From: Chlorops oryzae
Lineage: Eukaryota; Arthropoda; Insecta; Diptera; Chloropidae
Assembly: GCA_020466095.1 (NCBI GenBank)
Contig: CM035807.1
Span: 38,900,348 to 38,964,347, forward strand
Direction: 5' to 3'
DNA: 64,000 bases
Positions 33,571-45,800 of the stretch are shown piece by piece. The position numbers and the translations under genes were made by a program. How positions within the stretch are numbered: position 1 is the stretch's first letter; every line of letters begins with the position of its first letter. The notes below the pieces were generated by a model. The model was not told the DNA's origin and made no database searches. It worked only from the letters and a program-made list of their open reading frames with translations.

Positions 33571-36500
33571 CATGAACATGCGCGATTCATTCGATTGCTC
33601 ACAAGTGTGTGTGCGTAATATGGCCGCCCTATTGTCGTTTAAGTGTGTTGGAGACAGCAGCCATGCCATTTAATCGATTGCAATGTAGATTGAGTAGAAT
33701 TGCTGAAGACGCCTCAGTCGACTCCGTATTATATTGAAGGTATTACGCAAATTCGGATGTTTTTCATTAAGTACCAAGTCTTTTGGCGCTCATGAGATGA
33801 CTTTGCCTCCCGTTCAAATATCGCGTTTTCCTTTTTGTTAATATATTGACATTATGTAAAAATTTTATTAAAATATTCAAAAGATGCAACTGGAAATAAT
33901 ATATATTAGAGCTAAACAAAATTTATTACAGAATAGTTTCAAGAGGGATAGAACAAACGAATGACAGGGAAATCACGTAAAGTTATTGTCTTCTGAAAAC
34001 AGAATTCCACAATCCTTTTGCAAACCATTTATAATCACTTTCATATCGTCAATCAAAATAACCTGAACTGACTATATTTTCCCACTTCTTGTACGTAGCT
34101 CATTTCACCAAAAGTTTGCGAAAAATGATTTCGTAATAAGTGAATATGAGCATGCGTTATTAACGACACAACTTCTAAATTTTCTTCTCTAAATTCTTAT
34201 AATTATAAAAAAAAATGTATTTTTTCAATCTGTGAGCTAAAGTTCAAAAAAAGCAACACAAAAATTAATTAAAGCGGCTATATCGACTGAGCTTTTTTAA
34301 TCCATCGCGTGATATATGTAAGTATGTCTGTACACCAATCGGATAAATAAAGCCAAAGAAAACTTGCAAGAGACAGGTTTCTCATAAAATTTAAATAATT
34401 AAAAAATATGCATTCAGGTATATACTTCGTTTTTCGGAGAACATTAGTATTCTTTCAGTTGCTAACATAATTTAGCTACTCAAAGCTAAATGCGTCACAT
34501 GGCTGTCTACGCACATACCTAATGCTTAAGACAGGTTCGAAGTATATCTTACTTATTGAAAGCAGTCGTTATTATTCCTGTTTTGCCCACAGTTGAGGGG
34601 GTTTTGCCCTCTAACCATATACCTACTTTCCAAGATTTAAAAGAAGTAAGCGTCGAATCCCATACATGTCTCCATGAGTGTCCACTGACATGTGAAAATA
34701 AATCATGAAGTTTATTTGCATATAAAAGCATTTAAATAAAGCGATGAATCGAAGTTGATGTTGCCGCAGGACCTGTCACATAAATCAATCACATTAATAT
34801 AAATGGTCGAGGTATCGATGGTTACGGGACTCTCAGCCAGAGAAATTGTCGCCATTCGACAAGCATTCAAGTAAAATGGTATACATGCTTGGACACAATT
34901 TTTTTGTTTTTAAAGACAACTTCAATACATCGAACGGAAACGTGCTTTGGCATAAATTAAATTTATCCATCGAAAAGAAGCTATGAAAAATAGCAATGTC
35001 TGCTATATAATTTTATACTTAAATAACATTGACCGAATATAAAGTTACGTAGTTAGTTAGCTGAAGCTTTTAGATGTCTTGTTTTACCAATTTCTCCATA
35101 TCAAATGTCTTTTTCAAGAAACAAGTTCAGCACTGACAAAACAACAAAGGTGTCGTCCAATAAAAGGCGCGAAAATAACAAAACAAAAAATATATATATA
35201 TATATAATTTAATTGAAAAAACCATTCAGCCAACGTTGCAACGCGTTGTCCTCAAGTTTCGCATGTCTGAAAGACGTCCCCATTGATGGAACAGGTCGGC
35301 TGGTTGATGTCTGTGTTTTTTAACGACCGCCTTTGAGTATGTTTGCATCGTTCAAACCTCTCTTAATAGCTCAATAATAATGCTTTATTTTACCATTACG
35401 TTCATTCTCAGCTTCGACATCCACAAATCATGTCTGGTCTGTGTCTAGCCTCTACTCAATGTCACACAATCGTGCCAACTGTATGCAAAGTGCTTAAGCT
35501 GGCATGCTGCCGTTTTCCCTTTCTAGCCCACTCGTACGCGTTTATTAAGCGCACAAAAAATAAACAAACAAACAAAAAAATAAAAAAAAAACAATTTAAG
35601 TCAATTCTGCTCTTTTACACTTTACACCCATTTTATTGCCTTGAAAATGTCATCAACGTAGCCAAGTCTTTCGATGTTATTATAATATTTGCCTGTCTTG
35701 GTGTAGTTTTCTTATTTATTCCCAGTTAAACGAGATGAGCGAAAGGTCGAGCATTTAAAAACTGGCATTTTTCGGGCTTAGTATGATCTTCAGTTCAATA
35801 GACAGAACAAATCTTCTCTAATGGCTCAAAACCATAACCCACCTCAACATTTCTGCGCCGAACGTTTCTTGAAGCACTTTTGTTTCGCCGCCAATGCCAT
35901 GTTTGCATGAAACGAGCAGAAGTTGTGTTTTACCTCAGTGGCAAATCGTAATAAAATAATTTTATGACTTTCTGCTCGAGCACAGTTTTATACGGTTTAA
36001 TGGTCGGTAATTGTTGCTTCTGTCGTTTTGTTGATGTTACTAGTAATAAATATGATGAACTACTTAACAAATTGTTTCGTTCTTTTATTTCCTTTGCTTT
36101 TCTGTTCTAAACCAGGTTTTTTATTATGGCCTGTTTAACACCCCATCAAAAGGGGCTATAAATGTGGCTATTAAGTCATTTTAGATGGTGCTACTGTCTT
36201 GCCACCAGGCCCGTTGGAGGAATAAGCGTCATTTTCAAAAGTTTATGACAACACATTAAATGCGTTAACGAAATTCAGATGTGCTTTTCATTGTTTTTGA
36301 ATAGAACTCATTCGAATTTTATCCGATCAGCAGTTTGTCAGGATAAGAATGTCTCATAAAATTAAAAACGTATAAAAATAAATATTTCATTTAGAGTAAT
36401 TACAATCAAATAATATGACAAGAACAAATCTTCCATGTTACTAGTTTCCCTTTCGGTAAGCCTGTTATAATTACCTCCTTTTTATTTTCATTACACGTTT

Positions 36501-36857
36501 TCGAAATCTATCGTGGATTCTTTCTTTTCGGTGGATCTTTCTGCCCGTACGACTTAGCAGTTATGGTTGGCTCCTCCAAGACGGTTCAAATGAAGAAATC
36601 AAAATTTTATTCTTAGGCATTTTGAATGACTTGAAGTGAACATAAGCGTAATCGTCCATGGCGACGAATACAATCATCAAATGTAAAAAATTTGAATGCC
36701 GTTGAACACTAATGTGTTTGCAACACGGGAAATACGGGGAATAGTTGCTAAGCAATCGCCTTATTAACGCAAAAAATTGGGGGATTTCTACTACTGTAGT
36801 ACCCATACGTTTTTCGATTCCTAGCATTGCCAACTTTAAATTGACGCTGACCATGGC

Positions 36858-38094
36858 GTACCCGACACTCTCTGTGTCGAGGATATATGTATGTGTAGAT
36901 AAATTCAAAACCAGGTAAGTCACACTCCCGCTCAATAAATGAACTATGACTGACATTAAATGCAGAATTTAAATATTTATACCATTAACTACTCTAAATT
37001 AACGTAAACAATTAAAAACATCCCAAAAATCACTTTTAAAAATTAGATTTTTTTTCAAATCCAGGTTTGTCCATTGACAAGTTGTTAACAAATCACGCAA
37101 GTCCGTAACAACCAATCAGAGCACAATACTTTCCTTACCGGATTATTTCAATTCTAAGCTTAACTTAGTATTAATTTTTTTAAATCAGCCAAGTCCTCCG
37201 TGAGTTGTTTTAAACTTTGCTAGTATACATGAAGCACAGGCATGTGCAAAATTTAATCGCTTTTTCTAGACAAATCTAATATTTATGTACGTGTTTTTTC
37301 TTTGATTTCCCAAGCTTCATTTTGAGTGGCCTTACCTGCTTTTGAAATCCATCTACACATATTGCGTTTGTCTTTCTGTTTGTCTGTCTGTCTGTATACA
37401 GTTTTCTTATAGAAGGATTTCGGCTATCTTAATGAAACTTTGTATGCGTGCTTACTCGAGAATGGACTAGATCCGACCATTTTTAAGCGTGCCCTAGGGT
37501 CTGTTATGAATATCTGAAAAACTGCTTAACACAGCGAGTGTTTTTATTTCGATAAAGTTTGACACTTGAATATGTTGAGTTGTTAATATAATTTCCAAAA
37601 ACGATGGCTGAAGAGCACTTTTCGAAAATTGTCTCTTACGCCTGTAATTTAAATTTGACCCAAATGAAAGCTGGCATGTATGTATGTATGAACAAGCATA
37701 CAAATAGTCATAAGCATTCTCTCCAAAAGCTTGAATTATCGGACCGCTATTTATGGTATCTCCAGTACTAGGGGCTGTCACAAAAACCGCAAACACTGCA
37801 ACAAAATTGTTGAGATATTTCAACGAAATTTGTAATTTAAACTTATGTTTCCAACAAAACTTCCGAAACTATGAAAATTGGGCGTGGTTTTCGTACAGAA
37901 ATTGGACAAATATCACCATATGAGGCTCTTTGTTGCCTTAAAAATGTTAAGAATAATTTGTCTTTAAGGTCTTGGTCTAGGGGTCAGTTTACAAAAAAGG
38001 TTCATACAAAGATTCATCATATAAAGGTAACCCTTTTTCGGTGTCAGGTATTGAACTGTCAGGCTTGTCTGACTATAGCTCCCTTACTTAATTA
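36858..38094 (+). mobile_element. Helentron-like element, longest uninterrupted copy (about 1.24 kb)
   Basis: GTACCCGACACTCTCTGTGT then CGAGGATATATG forms the 5' stem. A TTTGTCTGTCTGTCTGT microsatellite lies at about 37378-37395. CTGTTATGAATATCTGAAAA matches the copy at 9.9 kb. A GGGCGTGG box near 37880 precedes AAGGTCTTGGTCTAGGGG. The 3' end CTGTCAGGCTTGTCTGACTA holds the terminal hairpin, followed by CTCCCTTACTTA. There is no coding capacity beyond short chance frames. The interior gives the best local reference for this family. Confidence 0.82.
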
Positions 38095-38104
38095 CACTCG
38101 GCTC

Positions 38105-38420
38105 TCTTTTTACATGGACTTTTGTACACGATTTTTAAATTACGCAATTTTTACGCTCTTTTCCAGTGATTAACTAATTTTATAGTTAAATAACTTTTTT
38201 TTTTTTGTAACAAAAATGAGTTCTTTTTGGTTAATAAATTCCTAGGTATTGTTAGGTTTATCTATATGGAGTTTAGTCTTACTTTTTTTGTACGATTTTG
38301 TGGGAAAATATTTAAATATTTTTCATCTAGTACGATTTTCTGGAATATATCCCCGAAGTTACCATAAGCCGTGCATATTTTTATACACGATTTTTTTTAC
38401 ATGGATTTTTGAGGAACCGA
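38105..38420. repeat. Degenerate TTTGTACACGATTTT motif repeats
   Basis: TTTTACATGGACTTTTGTAC, then ACGATTTTTA, occurs near 38109. TTTTTTGTACGATTTTGTGG occurs near 38286, TAGTACGATTTTCTGG near 38328, and TTTATACACGATTTT followed by TTTTTACATGGATTTTTG near 38380. The recurring core is TRTACACGATTTT. It may be a decayed satellite-like or transposon-derived array. Confidence 0.45.
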
Positions 38421-38517
38421 TCTATCGTGTTGAAAATAGCCGGGTGTATATGTTTTTCGCATTTAGGCCAAACCGAATTGATTTACGTACCTATGCCTAT
38501 TCATCAATCCGTATCCT

Positions 38518-38690
38518 TCTTTTTGAGACCAAATATCCCTCGAAACGGCTAACAGTCGAACTTTTACGAAGCCAGGAAGCAGGGGAACATACTGAGTGAA
38601 AATGCACGTAGAAAATACGGGCGTGTCCAACCACTGCCACGCCTGCAAATAAAATATTTCTGTATACATACATACATAAATAGATAGAAA
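38518..38690 (+). mobile_element. Helentron-like fragment
   Basis: CTCGAAACGGCTAACAGTCG corresponds to CTCCGAAACGGCTGAACCAA in the 17.5-kb copy, and CCACTGCCACGCCTGCAAAT to its CCACTGCCACGCCCACAAAT. Neither end is preserved. Confidence 0.55.
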
Positions 38691-40218
38691 TGGACAAGCG
38701 CTTAAGAATTTTACAATTTTATTCGATTGAAAACAATTTACCCACTTCCCTTGGAATAGTTTCATTTTCCTGATATCTTTTCGCCTCAAAGTTATTGAAT
38801 ATGCTCGTGACTTAAATTTCGACACGCTACTGTCAGTAATTTAAATACTATAGTAACGGCATGGATATTGAAATTAAGGCTGGCATTGTTTTTATGATTT
38901 TCTCAAACATTTGTTCAGGTAGTGCTCTGACCATTACTATTCTTACATATGCTCAAAAACATAAAATAAATGTTCAATTCAGTAGGTTCAATTTGATTTT
39001 GAGCACTGCTTAAAGCCTTGCAATCAAAGATCGTGGCCTTAAAACAACAATTTATATTTTTTCCATCTCTAAATGAATCAAGAACCTTTTTTAAATCAAA
39101 GAGTTTGTGCTGAAGCAACTGCTAAAATTAGTCGAAATAGATATCACGCACATGGCTTCAAGTTTTCTGCGCTTTATGTCAGAGTTAATTTTCGTAAAAT
39201 CTGAAACGTGCAAATCTCATTGTTAGAATTTATCTTAATTAACAGGATGTTTGAAAAAAAAGGCAATGACGTTAGTGTCAAAAAGAAACCCGAAGCAGAC
39301 GACTCATAAAATCTGAATGCAGACGCATTTAACTCGTCTGAATAACAGGCAAATGTATACACCCCCAAATCTCCGTGGACATAGTATTTTACAGGAGCGG
39401 AACGCTTTTGAACTTCAAATTGCTAAAATCAACGAGACTGTGACGATTTGTGAAGCTGAGTGTTTCTAAGTGTAACCAAAAAAAAAACAAAAAAAACAAA
39501 AAAATACGAACATCATATCAGAGCTCAACGCCAAGAATCTGTGTTTTGTCGAGCACCTAAAACAAAGAGCTCAACCAAGAGAAAATGGTCTCGCTTTTAC
39601 AAATGCCACTATGCCATCACCACCAACGTACCTTCTCATAATGGAGTTCTCCATTATTTTGGTATGTTTGGAAAATGTTCGTACTGTGTCGTTATTAGTG
39701 AAGAGGAAAAAACAAACAAACATACAATATAGCGAATTACCTTAGCAACGTGCTTTCTCAAAAAACACCCTTTAATTCGTCAGGGATCATTAAGAAAATT
39801 TGCATTTCGGAAACAAAATCATCCCGGCTAGTGTAGATATACGGTGGTTAAGGTTCAAACACATCAGAAACATGTTGCAACACATTTGAACCTTGCTATT
39901 TCAACAACAGGCGAAAAAATGAACAGCGTTGACGAGATGAAGTAACTTAAGCCTCATATGTTCATGTGTGCCCGGCTATGCATTTCCCAGCTCACAAAAA
40001 AGAAGTGCCAAAAAATTTTTTTGTTCGTAATATGCAGGCTAAATGCTGTTAAAGAACTCATTGAGATGAAAAGTGTCTTATTCAAACCATTTTTGCTTCA
40101 AGAAAAGGGGGAAAAAATATTTCTTGAATATCTTTGGTATTTTCCGTTAAAATTGGTATTTAAATTCATGTTTTTACTGCTCCGCTGAAAACGATAATTT
40201 TTAGTTTTATTGAACATA
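38691..40218. other. AT-rich unique DNA, no gene recognised
   Basis: A hairpin AAGGTTCAAACACATCAG, with ACACATTTGAACCTT about 20 bases on, lies at about 39850-39893. The plus-strand frame near 39480-39732 has a mixed composition but no recognisable domain and starts in an A-rich low-complexity run. Confidence 0.4.
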
Positions 40219-40467
40219 TCGCAACATATCTTCTAAGGTGACACAACTCAAAAATTCTAATTTTTCAGAAAACGCAAAAAACAAAAAGCTTCGCAGTGTC
40301 AATCAAAGCAAGAAGAAAGGCATTGACGAGATATTTCGGCTTTTTTTAATGACCAAAACGGAATAGAATTTTTCTTGCAGTTAGAGAGGTGAACTATGAT
40401 CAAGTTCCATATGTTAACTCAAAATTGACGATTTTTGATTTGTGTCACCTTAGAAGAGGGTGTGCGA
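40219..40467. mobile_element. TATCGCAC-type inverted-repeat element, divergent subfamily (249 bp)
   Basis: The left end TCGCAACATATCTTCTAAGG and the right end CCTTAGAAGAGGGTGTGCGA are inverted repeats, continuing inward through TGACACAACTCAAAAAT and ATTTTTGATTTGTGTCA. TA flanks both ends (40217-40218 and 40468-40469). The outermost TATCGCA and the inner CACAAnTCAAAA words match the copies at 30.3 and 53.6 kb, but the segment between differs. Its size is nearly identical (247, 249 and 255 bp). Confidence 0.8.
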
Positions 40468-41103
40468 TATTTCTAATGTGTCGTCAATTGCCAGTAAACT
40501 GATTTTAAAAAAGTGAAGTCCAGTACTAAGGCTTTCCTGTTAAAGAGTAAGAAGCCATTTGCACGTTAAGACGATTCGATGAAACACACTTTTTGTGGGC
40601 TAAGGACTCGCGGGGACGTGGTATGGGAGCGTTTTTTTCTCTTTTCCCCCTGTGTCCCTTCCCATCGAAAATTTGTTTCATTATCTAAATGTCTTAACGT
40701 GCCTATAGGTGTAATATCGTATAATATCGGAAACTTAAAACAAATTTTGTATTTTAAAACAAAGCACAGGTAACTTGATTTGGTTTTACTTCTGACGTCA
40801 CTAAATTTCAACCAATCGCAGAAGGTTTTACCTTAGGAATTCGTATGTAACAGACATATCGCTTATAAAAAACACGTTTGGAAGTCCCTACAGCCCGAAA
40901 TATCTTCTGATTCCTTTGCGTACGCCATAAACAACATACTGTTACATTTTCTCTTTGTGCAAAATGTTTTTGTTATGACACAGACATACTTAATACTAAC
41001 GTAAGGCGGCCAACCGTCCGGCGTTCTGGGGCAAAAATGTTTCTGTTCTATTCCTTTGCAATTTTCAAGTATGCAAATGTACCTTGTGTGCTCCGAAATA
41101 TCA
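40468..41103. other. Unique DNA, no gene recognised
   Basis: Overlapping open frames on both strands at 40566-40811 and 40863-41147 are not supported by any motif. Confidence 0.4.
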
Positions 41104-41312
41104 GTCCGAAATAAGTCAGAAATATGTTGAAGATAAGAAAAATACAATAAATTTTAATTAGACTTTAAACTTATAAACGAAAAAAATCCCTGCCTAACAA
41201 TTTAGCTAACACGGTGTCATGAAAAGCACACGACTAGAAAGCGAGAGTTTCGAGGTTCCATTCCCACTTAGGTGAAGAGAATTGAACAGTGAAAAAAAAT
41301 ATTTGAAGTTAA
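41104..41312 (+). repeat. tRNA-like SINE, copy A
   Basis: GTCCGAAATAAGTCAGAAAT opens about 95 bases that are nearly identical to the copy at 63790 and end AAACTTATAAACGAAAAAAA. Then TTTAGCTAACACGGTGTC (A box TAGCTAACACGG) and GAGGTTCCATTCCC (B box) follow at tRNA spacing, then ATTGAACAGTGAAAAAAAA. Near-identity over more than 150 bases of two copies 22 kb apart shows a dispersed family. The unusual point is the conserved 95-base block upstream of the tRNA-like part. Confidence 0.75.
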
Positions 41313-41410
41313 AAATAGGTAAAAATCGAGAAATGTGGGTGTATCTATCATTAAATTTTTTTTACAGCATAAGATTATAAATATCACTCAAAACTTTTCA
41401 ATCTTTTTCA

Positions 41411-41560
41411 ACTCATATATATGAGTGCGGGTGGAGTCATTTATGGCTCATATTTAGGAGCAAAAAAAAAACGTGAAATATGAGTACGGAAAGTGGCATA
41501 TATGGCTCCAATATGTTCTCTTTCGATATATGAGTCTTTTCGGACTCAGAATGTGTGCTG
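41411..41560. repeat. Palindromic TCATATATGAG-type motif cluster
   Basis: ACTCATATATATGAGT at 41411-41426 is a perfect 16-base palindrome. Variants follow in both orientations: GGAGTCATTTATGGCTCATA, AAATATGAGTACGG, GGCATATATGGCTCC and CGATATATGAGTC, then GGACTCAG. Such clusters often form the subterminal part of DNA transposons. GTGTGCTGGG at about 41554 could be one end, but no partner was found. Confidence 0.5.
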
Positions 41561-42442
41561 GGACATTAATATTAACACATTCAAAAAATGAAACATTTTA
41601 AATATGTTTTTAAAGAAAATTAACAAATAATTGTTAGACATAAGGAAAATGTGTTTTGACCCCTAATTTTAAAAGAATAATTGAGGTTTATTACAATATT
41701 TGCTGTGTTTATATATGATTTTCGCAACCTATTTCATTTGATGTACACGAGTATATACCTACGAGATTATTAACTTAAATGCGCATTTTAGTTATTGAAA
41801 CAATTTTTATGCAAAATAAGAAAAACATTTTGTAATTCTCTCGAACTCCTGTACGTTTAAGTTTATCGTCACGATATGCCCTCAAAGTGTCAACATTTTC
41901 ATGCTTTCTGATGCCTTCTGTTAGTTGACTAAGAATTGTTTACGTGCGCACAACCGTCTGTTTCACAAGCTAACAAACCATAATGCGAAATAAGGGAGAA
42001 GCTGCATTAGCTTAATCGGCAGTTGCACTCTTTTTCCTAATTTATAGTAAGACCGCTAAGTTGAATGGGAGAAAAATATCCCACAGTGAAGTGTACGAAA
42101 AAATGTTAAAAGCATACGCTTTTTAAATAAAGTTTGAATACGACGATAAAATGCTCTAGCACACAGAACATTATTTGATTTTCTCCTGCTGAAGCGAATA
42201 AATTACTTGTTTCGTTTGGAATTATGGAGGAAAAGCCGATTTATTCACGTTCACCGGAAGAGTAAACGCCTTAATAAAGAATGCAAAACCTAAATCGCTG
42301 CTGTTCAATGCAAAGAAAATAGAAAAAAAAACGAAATTACACAAATCGATTTCACTGCAAAATGTTATGAATAATTTATCTTAATTTTTACCCCTGTAAA
42401 TCTAATATTTATCATTCACGCCATCTAAAAATAAGAAGAGTA
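41561..42442. other. AT-rich unique DNA, no gene seen
   Basis: No features recognised. Confidence 0.4.
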
Positions 42443-42574
42443 AGGACCGTTTGCTACTGTTCTGATTTAAGTTTTCGTTCCGAAAAACAAAACAAAAAAA
42501 ATGTTTGAAAATATTGACATTTTGAGAGGATATCGTGAAGATTTGCTTTAACCGGAACAGTAGCAAATGGGCCT
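42443..42574. mobile_element. TA-flanked inverted-repeat element (132 bp)
   Basis: AGGACCGTTTGCTACTGTTC at the left and GAACAGTAGCAAATGGGCCT at the right are inverted repeats with two mismatches. TA lies outside both ends (42441-42442 and 42575-42576). The interior is AT-rich and non-coding. Confidence 0.78.
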
Positions 42575-42576
42575 TA

Positions 42577-45549
42577 TTGTAATGATTGAATTTCGATTTA
42601 AAACTAAATTTCTGGATTTTTGAATTTGCCACGATTTGAAACCTTAAGATTTCGATACGCAAAAGAGCTTTAAACATTTCGAATAATATGTATATCTTTT
42701 GCACATTTTACAATGCTAACAAAACAAGTTCAAGATCAGGTTTAAGTTCTTCTATTAAGTGCCTTCTGAAAAATTATGTCTTAATATTTTTTGATTCTAG
42801 CAAAAACACACACACTGGCAAAAAAAAAATGTTCCTAATTTGCCATCGTCTTATTTTTCATAGTTGGTGGGTTGTTACTGAGAGTAATTTAAAATAAAAT
42901 TTATCGAAACCGCAAGTCAAGCAAGTTTTTAAAATAACTAACTTAACTCTCATCCGATTCATTGAGGTATATACGTAACACCCTGTGCTGGTTAACAAAC
43001 CTATCAGATTACAAAATAAGAGAGCAAACACTCTTTGGGGTTGCTCAACACTGATTCACTCTTTTCGATAAAATGAGCTCTCTTTTTTCTTTGCAGTTCT
43101 CTTTAGAAATGTTTTGTTATTTTATTTGGTTGTTTATGAGTCAAAATGAAACTCTTATTAAAAAACTTAGATCTTTGTTATAATTTAAATTTATATTTTT
43201 CAATAAAGAAAACTTCGTTTTATACCTTAAATGAACATGAATGATTTTTATTTTTTAATGAGTATAAGTATAGGAACAACTTTGTAGAGGAGTTTGTTAT
43301 GGGCATTTTCAAATGTTCAAATGTTTGCTGCTCGAAATACGCATAATTTAAAATTCTTATCTTTTTTTCGTCAGTAGGTACTAAAGAGAATTTTTCTTGG
43401 GACAACATTCTTAAATAGTTGCACGACCTTAAACATTGAAACCCAAAGCGGTTCTGGCTGCCTTAGGGAATTTTTTGATACTATGGATATCGTGCTTGGC
43501 CATCTTAAACTCTAATTTCGTTGCTAAGACTCTAAAGAGACTGGCATATGCTCGAAAGAACACTTAGAAAGGGTTAACTAGGCGAAAAAATGGATTTGGA
43601 ACGTAAACAGGATGTAAAATTGATATCAGTTTCAATAGATTTTACTTCAGTTTAAACATGCGGCATCAAAGGTCAAGAGCATCCAACAATGTGAATTTGT
43701 CCAACTATAAGCATTATCTTCGCTACGACCAAAATAAGCCTATTATACGCAATCAAAACTAAACTCAACTGCTTTTGACAAGAGCTTCTATGGATGTAAC
43801 AATGTTTGTGCACATGTTGAAAACATTAGACTTTTTGCCTGGACTCACAGCTATTATTTCAGAGTAAACCACACTAAAAAAAAAGTGCTTAAAACCATTA
43901 ACCTTCACACTGCTTTTACAACAGACCGGCATTAAATGAGTAAGAAAGTAAAGGGTTTCATCGAAGACCCAAAATCGACCCATAAAAACGAGCATAAAAT
44001 GTAAGCAGACGACCTTCACAAGCTGCAAAAAAATTTTAATGACTCTCACTTTTTATGATAAACTGCCAGCTAAGTCCGCAATGATTTGAAGCGCTGTGTG
44101 ACACACTTTGTATATAAAATGTTAAGGAAAAAAAAAAAACTAACAACAAACAGAAACTCGAGGAAACTCTAGAAATTGCCATAGCCAGACACCACAAATA
44201 ATTTTACACCCGCTGCGGCCATTACGCTTATATCACAAAGGCTGCACCACATTCAGACAGTTTAACGAACGCTCTCGTATATGAACTCTTTTCATCACTA
44301 TTCTCTGCCATTCAAGACCATACAAACATTTTTTATGTTGTATATATATATTCTCCAATACACAAACATGTCTTTGAGTATTTGCAAAGTAGGCATGTGT
44401 AAAAGAAAACAAACAGTCATCTCGGTTCAATCCGACTATGACATACCCTACCTGCTTTGCGGTGTGGAATCTGATGAACTATTATCTCTACTTGTCTTAT
44501 GTGATGCTCTATTAATGATCATTACCTTTTGTAAGCATTTATTTAGTTTTTTAGCTGGGCAGCTGACGGACCATGCTTAATTTAGCTTAAGCAGAGTTCG
44601 AAGATATCTCTCCACCATTTCAAAGTATCACCCAATAACACTTATTTTAAGAGGAAAACTATAACACTCAATGGTTAATAGAAATTTTTTTACCTTCCCT
44701 TATTTGTTTTTGTTCAGAGAATTTGTAAGAATAATTTTGTAAGAATAATAGTTATTTTCACTAAGTGCGGAATATTAATGTAAGAAAAGAAATAAATCTC
44801 ACTGATCGGAAATTACAACAGCTAAAAAGGAGTTTTTTTGCAAACAAATCGTATATCTCTTACCAGATGACCGAAATTTTTTCGCGAATATAAGTCTCAT
44901 TGCAAGGAGCTTAAGATTGGTTTGGCATAGCTGGGCTTAAAATTTCGAAGCATTAACTTCAGTGGCTTATGAGACGATTTGACCCTACACAGAAAAGCAG
45001 ATAGATGACGGATGGATGATTGTTTGGGTGAATGGATTGATGTTGCAGGGGACGGAGAAGTTTCAATCGTTTTATGTTACAAAATAAGCACACAGCTAAT
45101 GTACCTTGCTGTAGGTAGGTAAAATGACGCAGGTACCGTAAGTTCATATGTACGTCATTTAGTATGGCAGAAGAACTATTTTTGGAAATAAATAGTGGAA
45201 AACTATTTAAGTTGAAGATTTAGTTAATTTTTTACTAATAAATTCGCACGCAAGGAACTACTACTGGCGATTTTTAACCTGGTTTCCGATATCGGAACAT
45301 CTGAAAGTATTGAAAATAAAACTGTCTTGGCTATTTTTATTTTTGTAAAAAGATTTTCGCCGCTTTTGAAAAAGCGTTTCGACAACATTGAGAGCAACGG
45401 TCGTCAAACTTTGTATAGCATTTTTTGTTCGAACGAAATGCTAATGCCGATTGATATTTCACTATGCCAGAAAGAGAATGCATATGTAGGTACACATATG
45501 AAAGCAAAATAAATTTATGATCTTCGTGTCAGACATTCATCTTTTCTTA
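42577..45549. other. Gene-poor interval, nothing recognised
   Basis: About 3 kb of AT-rich DNA. The ATG-started plus-strand frame at 44281-44580 (99 codons) has no recognisable family or domain and is opposed by an open minus-strand frame. I did not find transposon ends. Confidence 0.4.
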
Positions 45550-45800
45550 GCTCGCTTGAAGAGGGTAATATTCGTTTCACCTGGATCTTGTGAGAGGTAG
45601 AACTAAGCGCCTCAGATACATATAAGTGTATAAATTCATATTCAAAGTCAAAAACTGAGTTGATTTAAATTTACGTACGTCTTCTCGTCCACCTTTGGTC
45701 GGATATCCTAAAAAATGCTTGAGCCAATGATGCCGAAATTTGAACACATCGATATTTTGAGCTCTAAGTGTGATTCAAAAATTGTAAAGTCTTCCATTGC
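45550..45800 (+). mobile_element. Helentron-like fragment, decayed
   Basis: GAGGGTAATATTCG recalls the 5' stem. TTCAAAGTCAAAAACTGAGT, then GATTTAAATTTACG, TTGGTCGGATATCC and TTGAGCCAATGATGCCGAAA align in order with the 17.5-kb copy (TCAAAAACTGAATCGATTTA, TGGTCGGATCTCC, CTGAACCAATGAAATCGAAA). The microsatellite seed has decayed to GTACGTCTTCTCGTCC. The 3' half is missing. Confidence 0.6.

Larger units (their letters stand above)
32758..36857. other. Gene-poor interval with two X-box-like motifs
   Basis: Composition is less AT-rich around 33250-33680, where two X-box-like sites lie. A plus-strand frame at 33467-33673 covers part of this but has no recognisable domain. A (TA)8 run sits at 35191-35206. 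The ATG-started frame at 35430-35729 ends in a lysine-rich tail made by an AAAC/AAAT repeat and looks spurious. No transposon ends were found. Confidence 0.4.

Noticed and set aside
35430..35729. ATG-started 99-codon frame with lysine-rich tail
   Set aside because: The tail is encoded by an AAAC/AAAT low-complexity run and there are no supporting splice or domain signals.
36561..36956. 131-codon minus-strand open frame
   Set aside because: It runs across the 5' end of a Helentron-like element and has no recognisable domain; frames of this length are expected by chance in 64 kb.
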